Assembly: GCA_016840485.1 (NCBI GenBank)
Contig: JAEOSG010000002.1
Coordinates: forward strand, 1-50,367
Source: Candidatus Baldrarchaeota archaeon
Lineage (GTDB): Archaea; Asgardarchaeota; Baldrarchaeia; Baldrarchaeales; DXJG01
Length of the DNA stretch: 50,367 nucleotides
Reading direction: 5' to 3'
This document shows positions 9,563 through 18,763 of the stretch, one piece after another. Positions within the stretch are counted from its first letter, which is position 1, and every line of letters begins with the position of its first letter. Both the position numbers and the translations under genes were made by a program. The notes below the pieces were generated by a model that made no database searches, was not told the DNA's origin, and saw only the letters and a program-made list of their open reading frames with translations.

Positions 9563-10411
9563 CTATTCTTGCCTTTTTGGTTTTTCAATGAGTTTTCTCT
9601 TAGTTAGAACTTCTCCAGTTTTGTGGTGAGGCATTCTCAATAGATAATCTCCATACTTTTCTATTTCTCTGGCTTCGTCGGCGAGTGCTGCAGCTATTCG
9701 GATCATTTCATGTGCAGCCGCTACAATCGGAACATATCTTTCCATCTCTTTTATTACGAAGCATCCCTCCACGGTGAGACTAGCAGCATTACGAGCTATT
9801 TCATAAGCAGCCATGGCTTTCGCTAATGCATAGGGATTCTGAAAACCTGCAACCTTCACCGCCGTTTCTTTATCGATAATTATTCTTGGAAGCTCTGGTT
9901 TCTCTCCTTTCTTTATCTGGTCGATCACTTTAGCTATTTCTCTGTAAACTATTGAAAAAACTCCAGTCACTGAGAGAACCTTAATCAGATCAGCGTTAAA
10001 TATAGCCATTTCTATTGGATCAAGAAACTCTCGCCTTGCACCAATCATAGCATCCGCGGGAATAATAAAGTAACCCATATTCTTTCCTTCGATATCCTTT
10101 ACAGCTTTCTTCCCAGGCTGATCGCTGATAACTATGGTGGGGATGTTAGATTGAGCCAATATTTCTCTTGCTTTGCTGGGCCCAGGTAAAGCGGCATTCG
10201 GGCTAATTATTATGACAAGGTCGGGATTGAAATCTAAAATCTTTTTTGCAACTTCTTCTGCTTGTGCTGGACCCATTTTAGCACCGCTACCAACTACACG
10301 AACATCTAAATCTTCTCTATCGGCTCTCTCGTCAAATAAGAATTCAATAAGGGGCGCCGTACCAATGTTACCGCATTTTACAATTCCTATTTTTACTATT
10401 TGCCCTTCCAT
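9563..10411 (-). CDS. mtd: F420-dependent methylenetetrahydromethanopterin dehydrogenase
   Basis: VKIGIVKCGNIGTAPLIEFLFDERADREDLDVRVVGSGAKMGPAQAEEV; likely start at internal Met (MEGQIVKIG), ORF open to 10444. Confidence 0.93.
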   Translation of the reverse strand: MEGQIVKIGIVKCGNIGTAPLIEFLFDERADREDLDVRVVGSGAKMGPAQAEEVAKKILDFNPDLVIIISPNAALPGPSKAREILAQSNIPTIVISDQPGKKAVKDIEGKNMGYFIIPADAMIGARREFLDPIEMAIFNADLIKVLSVTGVFSIVYREIAKVIDQIKKGEKPELPRIIIDKETAVKVAGFQNPYALAKAMAAYEIARNAASLTVEGCFVIKEMERYVPIVAAAHEMIRIAAALADEAREIEKYGDYLLRMPHHKTGEVLTKRKLIEKPKRQE

Positions 10412-10722
10412 TACTATCCCCCATATTACCTTTCTCTCATGCAATATTTAACAAATATAATTTAAACTATTTGCCCTTGCAATACTGATTTGTAAGAACG
10501 CTAGTAATTACCCTCTTTCTTTTATCAACTCTTTTTTACGGTTTAGAGCCCAATAGCTTTAAGTCCAAGATTTTTTAATGCAAACAAAACAATACATTGA
10601 TACATTAGAAATACTCCTCACCTAAACTTAACCTCAAAAGTTAAATGTGTATGTTATCAACATAACTCTGAATGAAGAACTACTATCTCTGACACCTCAT
10701 TAATGAAAAGAGAGGGCTAAAC

Positions 10723-11118
10723 ATGATTAAAGTAATTTTAATAACAGGTAGAAGTTTAGATCAAGGAGTATCTAAAGAACTGGGAAAATTCTCCAAAGAA
10801 TATATGGAAAAAGTAGCTGTATGCGAACTTGATCCGGAAGATCTAAAATCGCTCGGAGTAAGTCCAGGTCAGAATGTCAAGGTGAAAACAAAGTATGGAG
10901 AGGTCGTAGTTAAAGCTACTGAGTCCACGCAGGCGCCACATAAAGGTATAGCCTTTATACCCTACGGTCCATGGGCCAGTATTTTAATGCCCTCGGTCAC
11001 GGAAAGCACAGGTATGCCCTCGCTTAAGGGAATAGAGGCAACAATAGAACCGGCTACGGACAAAGAAATTTTAGACCCTGAAAAACTCATAAAAATGGTT
11101 GTGGGGAGAGAGCCTTGA
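10723..11118 (+). CDS. fwdD: Formylmethanofuran dehydrogenase subunit D (molybdopterin dinucleotide-binding)
   Basis: MIKVILITGRSLDQGVSKELGKFSKEY...PHKGIAFIPYGPWASILM; followed by fwdB with 4-nt overlap. Confidence 0.9.
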   Translation: MIKVILITGRSLDQGVSKELGKFSKEYMEKVAVCELDPEDLKSLGVSPGQNVKVKTKYGEVVVKATESTQAPHKGIAFIPYGPWASILMPSVTESTGMPSLKGIEATIEPATDKEILDPEKLIKMVVGREP

Positions 11119-12398
11119 AGACAATAAGTAATGTTGTATGTCCATTCTGTGGAAGTTTATGTGACGATATAGAAGTAGATGTAGACGACAACCGAGTAGT
11201 AAAAGTGAGAAAAGGCTGCGCAATAAGTGTGGCAAAATTCACAAAGTATAACGAAGAGAGAATATACAAACCGAGAATTGACGGAAGAGAAGCGTCTTTA
11301 GAAGAGGCTATAAATGAAGCAGTTGAAATACTTGCAAATGCGAAATACCCGGCTCTCTACGGCTGGAGCTGTACGTCAACAGAGGCAATAAACGTAGGTA
11401 TAGAAATCGCAGAACTAGTAGGAGGGGTAATGGATAACACAGCATCTGTATGCCACGGACCCACCATAATAGGAGAACAGGACGCAGGAATATCCACATG
11501 CACCCTAGGGCAGGTGAAAAACAGGGCAGATCTCATAATATATTGGGGTTGCAATCCAGCACATGCCCATCCAAGACACATGGCTAGATACTCCGCAGCA
11601 AGCAAAGGAAGATTCGTGAAAGGTAGAAAAGAAAGAAAAGTAATTGTAGTTGATGTAAGAAAAACGCATACAGCCAAAGCAGCAGATATATTTATCCAAA
11701 TTAAACCAAACTCAGATTTCGAACTATTAACAGCTCTTAGATGGGCAGTTAAAAACGGAGAATTAGAACAAGAAGAAATAGCAGGGATATCTGCAGAAAA
11801 GATAGAAGAAATAGCAGACATGTTGATCTCATGTAGATTTGGAGCACTGTTTTTCGGATTAGGATTAACAATGTCAGCAGGTAAGGCAAGGAACATAGAA
11901 GCAGCAGTAAATCTTGTTCGAGAATTAAATAATTATACAAAGTTCGTAATGGTGCCCATGAGAGGCCACTTTAATGTCACTGGCGCTAATGAGGTTATGG
12001 CGTGGGCGACAGGATTCCCATTCGCCGTCGACTTCAGTAGAGGATATCCATTCTATAACCCTGGAGACACGACTTTTGTCGATGTACTTACACGAGGTGA
12101 CTGTGATGCCGCATTAATAGTGGCATCAGATCCTGTTTCAGGTTTCCCCGCAGAAGCCATAAGAAACCTTGCAAAGATCCCAGTAATAACGCTTGACCCC
12201 CATGAAACTTTGACAACCATGATATCAAAAGTGGTTATACCGACAGCCATCGTGGGAATAGAGGCAGAGGGGTCGGCATATCGAATGGATGCAGTTCCAT
12301 TAAGACTTAAGAAGCTTGTTGAGCCACCACCAGGGATACTGTCGGATGAAGAAGTTCTAAAAATGATTCTTAAAAAGTTAAAGGAGAGGGTGAAGTAA
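11115..12398 (+). CDS. fwdB: Formylmethanofuran dehydrogenase subunit B
   Basis: VCPFCGSLCDDIEVDVDDNRVVKVRKGC ...NTASVCHGPTI (Cys, not Sec, at the metal ligand)...YWGCNPAHAHPRH. Confidence 0.93.
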   Translation: MKTISNVVCPFCGSLCDDIEVDVDDNRVVKVRKGCAISVAKFTKYNEERIYKPRIDGREASLEEAINEAVEILANAKYPALYGWSCTSTEAINVGIEIAELVGGVMDNTASVCHGPTIIGEQDAGISTCTLGQVKNRADLIIYWGCNPAHAHPRHMARYSAASKGRFVKGRKERKVIVVDVRKTHTAKAADIFIQIKPNSDFELLTALRWAVKNGELEQEEIAGISAEKIEEIADMLISCRFGALFFGLGLTMSAGKARNIEAAVNLVRELNNYTKFVMVPMRGHFNVTGANEVMAWATGFPFAVDFSRGYPFYNPGDTTFVDVLTRGDCDAALIVASDPVSGFPAEAIRNLAKIPVITLDPHETLTTMISKVVIPTAIVGIEAEGSAYRMDAVPLRLKKLVEPPPGILSDEEVLKMILKKLKERVK

Positions 12399-12399
12399 T

Positions 12400-14091
12400 T
12401 TGGAGTTACTAATAAAAAATGGTTATGTTTACGACCCGATAAACAAGATAAACGGAGAAAAAATGGATATAGCAGTGAAAGATGGGAAAATAGTAGAATC
12501 AGTTAGTTCAGACGCTAAGGTTATAGATGCAACGAACATGCTGGTAATGCCCGGAGGAGTAGACATACATTCTCACATTGCAGGGTCAAAAGTTAATTCA
12601 GGACGAATACTAAGACCAGAAGACCATTATAAAGATGTGAAGCCAAGAACTGCGATAACAAGAGCTGAAGTTGGTCATACAGTTCCATCAACATATACAA
12701 TAGGTTATCGATATGCAAGACTTGGATATACAACTGTAATAGAAGCGGCATCACCCCCGCTAAAAACGAGACATACCCACGAGGAGTTGAATGATATACC
12801 ATTAATAGACAAATCTTGCTACCTCGTGCTCGATAACAATTGGATTGTCTTAGACTACCTGAGCCAAGGGGAGATCGATAAATGTGCAGCCTTTGTAGCG
12901 TGGATTCTAAAAGCATTAAAGGGATATGCTATAAAGATCGTCAATCCAGGTGGAGTAGAGCTTTGGGGATGGGGTAAGAACGTAGAAAGCCTAGATGATC
13001 AAGTGCCACCCTTTAATATAACTCCACGAGAAATAATTAGAGGTTTATGTAAAATAAACAAAATACTCAACCTGCCTCACACAATACATCTTCATACAAA
13101 CAATCTGGGGAAACCTGGAAATTATCGTACAACTATCGAGACCATGGACACTGTAAAGGATTTAGCAGACGGAAAACCGAATATACACGTAACACACGTA
13201 CAATTCTGTGGATATGGTGGAGATACTTGGATCACACTGAGATCCGGAGCACCAGAAATAGCAAAGTACGTAAACAATCACGACCACGTTACAATAGATC
13301 TAGGACAGGTAGTTTTTGGAGACGCCACAACCATGACAGGTGACGGACCATTCCAATTCATACTACAAAACCTAACTGGAAACAAGTGGAAAAACGCCGA
13401 TGTAGAAGCAGAAGGAAGCGCAGGAATCGTTCCATATAAATTCAAGCGTAAAAATTTCGTAAATGCAGTGCAATGGACAATAGGCCTAGAATTAGCTCTT
13501 CTGATAAAAGATCCCTGGAGAGTATTTCTGACAACAGATCATCCAAACGCAGGGCCCTTCACAGAGTATCCAAGAGTAATAACATGGTTGATGAGTAAAA
13601 ATGCGCGAGAAAAAGTATTGAATAAAATTAATAAGAGAGCCAGAAAACGAAGTACGTTGCCCAGCATAGATAGAGAATATACATTCTATGAAATTGCTAT
13701 AATAACGAGAGCAGCAACGGCAAAGGCTCTAAACCTAGCAAATAAAGGACATCTAGGCGTAGGGGCTGATGCGGACATAGCAATATACAACATAAACCCC
13801 ATGGAAATAGATCCATCAAAAGAATATAAGAAGGTTAGAAGGGCACTTAAGAGAGCAGCATATACAATAAAGGGAGGAGAAATAATAGTTAAAGACGGAG
13901 AGATTGTCAAGTCCGTCATAGGAGAGACCTTCTGGGTAAAACCGACAATACCTGAAGACCTAGAAAAAGAGATCCTAAGAGAAGTTTCAGAGAAATTCAA
14001 GGAATACTACACAGTATCGCTTGAAAACTACATTATAGGGGAAAATGAGTTAGCTTCTTCAAAACCAATAGCGGTAAAGACTAACCTTTAG
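12400..14091 (+). CDS. fwdA: Formylmethanofuran dehydrogenase subunit A (amidohydrolase)
   Basis: MPGGVDIHSHIAGSKVNSGRILRPEDHYKD...; full-length FwdA pattern. Confidence 0.94.
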   Translation: MELLIKNGYVYDPINKINGEKMDIAVKDGKIVESVSSDAKVIDATNMLVMPGGVDIHSHIAGSKVNSGRILRPEDHYKDVKPRTAITRAEVGHTVPSTYTIGYRYARLGYTTVIEAASPPLKTRHTHEELNDIPLIDKSCYLVLDNNWIVLDYLSQGEIDKCAAFVAWILKALKGYAIKIVNPGGVELWGWGKNVESLDDQVPPFNITPREIIRGLCKINKILNLPHTIHLHTNNLGKPGNYRTTIETMDTVKDLADGKPNIHVTHVQFCGYGGDTWITLRSGAPEIAKYVNNHDHVTIDLGQVVFGDATTMTGDGPFQFILQNLTGNKWKNADVEAEGSAGIVPYKFKRKNFVNAVQWTIGLELALLIKDPWRVFLTTDHPNAGPFTEYPRVITWLMSKNAREKVLNKINKRARKRSTLPSIDREYTFYEIAIITRAATAKALNLANKGHLGVGADADIAIYNINPMEIDPSKEYKKVRRALKRAAYTIKGGEIIVKDGEIVKSVIGETFWVKPTIPEDLEKEILREVSEKFKEYYTVSLENYIIGENELASSKPIAVKTNL

Positions 14092-14093
14092 AG

Positions 14094-14930
14094 GTGAAAA
14101 ACATGGGAGAAATAACCCTAAAACCAAAAGTAACATTTAAAGTACCAATAATTGCTGAGACCATAACTCCAGATAACTTTGCAGGAAAATCCATTGAAGA
14201 AATAAAGAAGTTAGAGACGTGGGAGGGGAACAGAAAAACAACCCTTGGGGACCTATTTGAAGTTATCGGGTCACCAGGGGAAACGCCAGCAGATACAAAA
14301 ATAATTATTGAGGGCGATGTAAGGAAAGTCCGAAGAATAGGCTATAAAATGACAGACGGGCAAATTTTGATCAAAGGATCCGTTGGAATGTATCTTGGTG
14401 AGAAAATGGAAGGCGGCAAAATAATCGTAGAGGGGGATGCTGATTCCTGGGTTGGAGCGGGAATGAAAGGAGGACAAATAGAAATCAAAGGCAATGCTGG
14501 GGATTACGTTGGAGCGCCTTATCGTGGTGATACAAAAGGAATGAAAAAAGGTACCATAATAATTCATGGAAACGCTGGGAATGAAGTAGGATGTTGGATG
14601 AGAGGAGGAACAATAATAGTAAAAGGCAACGCTGGGCTTTTCTCCGGAATCCATATGAAAAAGGGTACCATATTAGTTGAAGGAGACTGCGCGGGAAGAT
14701 GCGGAGCAATGATGAAAGGCGGCAAAATAGCAATTCTAGGTCATGTTCCATCTGTACTACCAAGCTTTACTTTTGAAGAAATCAAAAAATCATTTAAAGT
14801 AAAGGGAGAGAAGATCAAGGGACCATTCTATCTCTTTACTGGGGATTTAAATGAAAATGGAGCAGGAAAGCTGTATGTTTCAATAGAGAAGAATAAGCAT
14901 CTTCAATTTTATGAGAAATATTTAGAATGA
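14094..14930 (+). CDS. fwdC: Formylmethanofuran dehydrogenase subunit C
   Basis: Repeated GxGxG-type beta-helix (GGKIIVEGDADSWVGAGMKGGQIEIKGNAGDYVG). Confidence 0.92.
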   Translation: MKNMGEITLKPKVTFKVPIIAETITPDNFAGKSIEEIKKLETWEGNRKTTLGDLFEVIGSPGETPADTKIIIEGDVRKVRRIGYKMTDGQILIKGSVGMYLGEKMEGGKIIVEGDADSWVGAGMKGGQIEIKGNAGDYVGAPYRGDTKGMKKGTIIIHGNAGNEVGCWMRGGTIIVKGNAGLFSGIHMKKGTILVEGDCAGRCGAMMKGGKIAILGHVPSVLPSFTFEEIKKSFKVKGEKIKGPFYLFTGDLNENGAGKLYVSIEKNKHLQFYEKYLE

Positions 14931-15916
14931 TGGATGAGGGGGTTAATGTGTCTAAGCTAAGCGTAAATGTGGAAGCGAAAAAAATTATCGAAAAAATGAT
15001 TGAAAATAGAGAAATGTTAAACATTAAAGTCGAAAAGACATCGTCAGGAGCGACAATTATAGATGCGGGAGTTAAGGTTAAGGGAGGCTTACTTGCTGGG
15101 AAGTTTGTGACCGAAGTTTGTCTGGGAGGTCTAGGAGAGGCTCAATTGACCCAGATGCCTTTTGGTGATGTAGAACTCCCTACCATATTTGTTGCAACGG
15201 ATCATCCAGCTGTTTCAACACTCGGCTCACAATTCGCAGGTTGGAGAGTAAAAGTTGGCAAGTACTTCGGAATGGGTTCGGGACCAGCTAGAGCATTATC
15301 ATTAAAACCGAAAAAGCTTTACGAAGAAATTGAATACGAGGACAAAGCAGACGTAGCTGTAATAGTTTTAGAATCTGACGAAAAACCAACAGAGGAAGCA
15401 TTGAAATATATCGCAGAGGAATGTAATGTATCAATAGAAAACGTCTATGCTGTTGTAACACCGACTTCCAGTATAGCTGGTTCAGTTCAAATATCTGGCC
15501 GAGTCGTCGAGACAGGTATACATAAAATCTCCGAGGTTGGTTTTGATCCCAAGAAAATTCTATATGCCTCCGGATATGCACCAATAGCTCCCGTACATCC
15601 GAAATCTATAAAGGCTATGGGAAGAACAAATGACATGATCCTCTATGGTGGAGTTGTTAAATTAATCGTAGAATATGACGATGATGAAAAATTAAAAGAA
15701 TACGTAGCAAAAGTTCCATCATGTACGTCAAAAGACTATGGACGCCCCTTCTATGACATATTTAAGGCCGCCGAATTCGACTTCTATAAAATCAGTCCAG
15801 ATCTATTTGCACCAGCAAAAATAATAGTAAACAACGTAAAAACAGGGTCGACATTCGTAGCTGGATACGTTAACACGGAAGTTATACAGCAATCGATAAA
15901 ATTACAAAAATTATAA
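14927..15916 (+). CDS. mch: Methenyltetrahydromethanopterin cyclohydrolase
   Basis: VATDHPAVSTLGSQFAGWRVKVGKYFGMGSGPARALSLKPKKLYEEIEYED; 4-nt overlap with fwdC. Confidence 0.94.
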   Translation: MMDEGVNVSKLSVNVEAKKIIEKMIENREMLNIKVEKTSSGATIIDAGVKVKGGLLAGKFVTEVCLGGLGEAQLTQMPFGDVELPTIFVATDHPAVSTLGSQFAGWRVKVGKYFGMGSGPARALSLKPKKLYEEIEYEDKADVAVIVLESDEKPTEEALKYIAEECNVSIENVYAVVTPTSSIAGSVQISGRVVETGIHKISEVGFDPKKILYASGYAPIAPVHPKSIKAMGRTNDMILYGGVVKLIVEYDDDEKLKEYVAKVPSCTSKDYGRPFYDIFKAAEFDFYKISPDLFAPAKIIVNNVKTGSTFVAGYVNTEVIQQSIKLQKL

Positions 15917-16079
15917 AATCCTCTTTTTATTTGTAGTTTTGAGCATAATTCATAGTTTATTTTCATTGACGTTTCCATTTTTAGCTACCTCCAATCTTTT
16001 TTACATGGGTTAAGTGCCGTTAAAATAGGAAACAAAATAAACGGTAGAAGTATGCTATTCTTTGGGAGGCATCAAAAAC

Positions 16080-16961
16080 ATGGTAAAGATCGGAATACTA
16101 ACTAGGAACCCGGAAGCATGGTGCTCGATGAACCTCATAAAGGCCTTCGAAAAACTGGGGGCAGAACCGGTATGCCTTAGGTTTTCAAGACTTGTCGCGA
16201 AAGTAGGAATCAAACCGGCGGTCCTTCACGAAGATATTGATGTACTTAAGGAACTAGGAGCAGTAGTTATTCGCCCCATAGGAAGAGGGTCGCTAGACGA
16301 ATGCATATTTAGAATGGACATCTTACATAGACTTACACGATTGGGGTTTCCAGTAATAAATCATCCGTCAGCAATAGAAAAATGCATAGACAAATTTTAT
16401 GCCCTAACCATTTTAGAAGAGCATGGTATACCAGTACCGAGAACAGTTGTAACGGAAAACGCTGAAGAAGCATTAAAAGCATTTCATGAATTGGGAGGAG
16501 ATGTAGTAATAAAGCCTTTATTTGGTTCAAGAGGTGTTGGAATAACAAGGGTTTCTGACCCTGAAATAGCAACGAGAATATTTAGAGCCCTACAATTCAC
16601 ACATAATGTTCTTTACATTCAAGAATTTATACCGCACGGTACAAGAGATATTAGAGCCTTTGTAATAAATGAAGAGGTAATAGCATCCATGTACAGAGAG
16701 GGAAGAAGTTGGAAAACAAATGTGGCCCAAGGAGCGATACCGAGAGCCTTAAAACTAATGGAAGAAGCTGAAGAGATAGCTATAAAAGCCGCAAAAGTTG
16801 TTGGGTGCGAAATAGCTGGGGTAGATATACTAGAAGGCCCAAATGGTCTTTGTGTGGTGGAAATAAATAGTCAACCAGGGTGGCGTGGGATACAAACTGT
16901 AACAAAGGTAAATATCGCGGAAGCAATAGCGAAGTACGTAATTGAAAAAGCCAAAAAATGA
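16080..16961 (+). CDS. RimK-like ATP-grasp ligase, candidate tetrahydromethanopterin:alpha-L-glutamate ligase (MptN-like)
   Basis: ATP-grasp motifs DVVIKPLFGSRGVGI, GVDILEGPNGLCVVEINSQPGWRG; located downstream of mch. Confidence 0.75.
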   Translation: MVKIGILTRNPEAWCSMNLIKAFEKLGAEPVCLRFSRLVAKVGIKPAVLHEDIDVLKELGAVVIRPIGRGSLDECIFRMDILHRLTRLGFPVINHPSAIEKCIDKFYALTILEEHGIPVPRTVVTENAEEALKAFHELGGDVVIKPLFGSRGVGITRVSDPEIATRIFRALQFTHNVLYIQEFIPHGTRDIRAFVINEEVIASMYREGRSWKTNVAQGAIPRALKLMEEAEEIAIKAAKVVGCEIAGVDILEGPNGLCVVEINSQPGWRGIQTVTKVNIAEAIAKYVIEKAKK

Positions 16962-16964
16962 ACG

Positions 16965-17924
16965 GTGTCAAAAATGTTAAAAAATTTCGAAAACATCATT
17001 AACAGAACAGTGCAATCAGCACAACTTGCAATGATTCTTGAAGTTAGTGCCTATCCAAAACCAGGGAACGTACATAGAACAGCAGACTTTAGTGACACAA
17101 AATATGAACATTTCTTAGCTTCAACAGTAGCAGTTTTACCTCACTTACGAAAGGCAGCTCTCATGGGAGTAAAAGTAGCTTTAACTAAAGCAAATCTTCC
17201 TCAAGTTAGAATAGGTAATTTAATAAAAGAGGGAGTAATTGAAACAGCAAAATGGCAGAGGGGAGGAAATACAAATCTAGGAATTCTTATACTCATAATT
17301 CCACTAGCCACAGCTACAACCTACACACTTATTAAATATAAAGACATAAGGAGGCTTAGAGAGAATATTAGACCATTTACCACCGCAACAACGCATATAG
17401 ATGCTGTAGACCTTTACGAAGCCATTAAGATCGCTAAACCAGGAGGATTGGGGAAAACTGATTATTTGGATGTAACGGATCCTAATTCCATAAAACAAAT
17501 CACGGAGCAAAAAATATCGCTGTATGAAATTTTTGAAAAGGCATCTAGCTACGATAAAATAGCAGGAGAATGGATCACAAATTACAGCGTAACATTTGAA
17601 GTTGGTTACCCGTATTTGCAAAGAATTTACAAAGAAACAGGTGACGTAAATACAGCGATAGTACATACTTTTCTAAAAATTTTGTCTATGTTTCCAGATA
17701 CATTGATTGCTAGAAAAACAGACTTAAATACAGCCCAAAAAATTTCTAAAAAGGCAAAACAAATATTGGAGTTGGGAGGGCTAACAACTAAAAGGGGGAC
17801 AAAGCTTCTATGGGAGTTTGATAGAATGTTAAGAAAGAAAAGCAACAAGCTTAACCCCGGTACAACAGCGGATTTAACAACATCAAGCCTTATGGTCGCA
17901 ATACTTAACGGATTTAGACCATAA
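16965..17924 (+). CDS. Triphosphoribosyl-dephospho-CoA synthase (CitG)-like protein
   Basis: SAYPKPGNVHRTADF...RGGNTNLGILILIIPLA motif of CitG-type family. Confidence 0.8.
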   Translation: MSKMLKNFENIINRTVQSAQLAMILEVSAYPKPGNVHRTADFSDTKYEHFLASTVAVLPHLRKAALMGVKVALTKANLPQVRIGNLIKEGVIETAKWQRGGNTNLGILILIIPLATATTYTLIKYKDIRRLRENIRPFTTATTHIDAVDLYEAIKIAKPGGLGKTDYLDVTDPNSIKQITEQKISLYEIFEKASSYDKIAGEWITNYSVTFEVGYPYLQRIYKETGDVNTAIVHTFLKILSMFPDTLIARKTDLNTAQKISKKAKQILELGGLTTKRGTKLLWEFDRMLRKKSNKLNPGTTADLTTSSLMVAILNGFRP

Positions 17925-18204
17925 TAATAGATTTTTAAACATCATTTAATTGACGTAGAGTTCATTGTACTACAACATTGTGGTCAACGTGCTTTAAACA
18001 CTTGAGAAAGAGGTTTAAAAACATTTGTGGGGACTTTTATAACAGTTTTGTGTAATAGTCTCCCTAAAATACGAATAACTGACAGATCTAGGCATTTAAC
18101 TTTCTGTTTTTATACTAACAATACAATAAAAATAAATTAAAATTGCTATAAATAATAAAATTGGATATTAAGAGATAAAATCGCACTATAAGGAGAAAGG
18201 TAAA

Positions 18205-18543
18205 ATGATAGAGCATTACAGTTTTGGGCGAATAGTTATAGATGGTAAAGAGTATACTAGAGATCTTATAATATATCCCGACAAAATACATGCAAATTGG
18301 TGGAGAAAAGAAGGACATAGGTTGCATGTAGAAGATATAAAGGAAGTACTTGAATATAAACCAGAGATACTTATAGTAGGAACCGGATATTCGGGTTTTA
18401 TGGAAGTTCCCAAGCAAGTTGAAGAAGAAATCGAAAAAAGGAACATAAAATTAATAGTGGAAAAGACAAAAGAAGCTTGTAAAATTTACAACCAATTATA
18501 CAAAAAACATAAAGTAGTGGCAGCACTACACTTAACGTGCTGA
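18205..18543 (+). CDS. Mth938-like domain protein
   Basis: YSFGRIVIDGKEYTRDLIIYPDKI..WWRKEGHRL..EILIVGTGYSG. Confidence 0.8.
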   Translation: MIEHYSFGRIVIDGKEYTRDLIIYPDKIHANWWRKEGHRLHVEDIKEVLEYKPEILIVGTGYSGFMEVPKQVEEEIEKRNIKLIVEKTKEACKIYNQLYKKHKVVAALHLTC

Positions 18544-18763
18544 AATACTTCGCGATAAATTACTCTAAATCTTTACTTTCACCATTTTCTATTAACATTG
18601 TTATAAAGACAAAATTAACAACGTTAACATTTTTTCCGAACTTTTAATCCGACATTATAAATGAGAGAACTGAACAATGTCAAAAGCAAAGAGAAGAATT
18701 TAAATAGGTAAAAAAATTCAACAATTAAGAACTCAAGATCACCAATGCAATGGAGGCATGTAA

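Noticed and set aside
11357-11896. Long antisense ORFs within fwdB, ppsA, mer, VirB4-like and other strong CDSs (e.g. 492-905, 8216-8689, 11357-11896, 26160-26648)
   Set aside because: Fully inside confidently identified genes, no recognisable domain; expected shadow ORFs
2534-15916. Calling the organism a methanogen from the fwd/ftr/mch/mtd/mer island
   Set aside because: No mcr, mtr or hdr genes in the window; the same genes serve archaeal Wood-Ljungdahl carbon fixation
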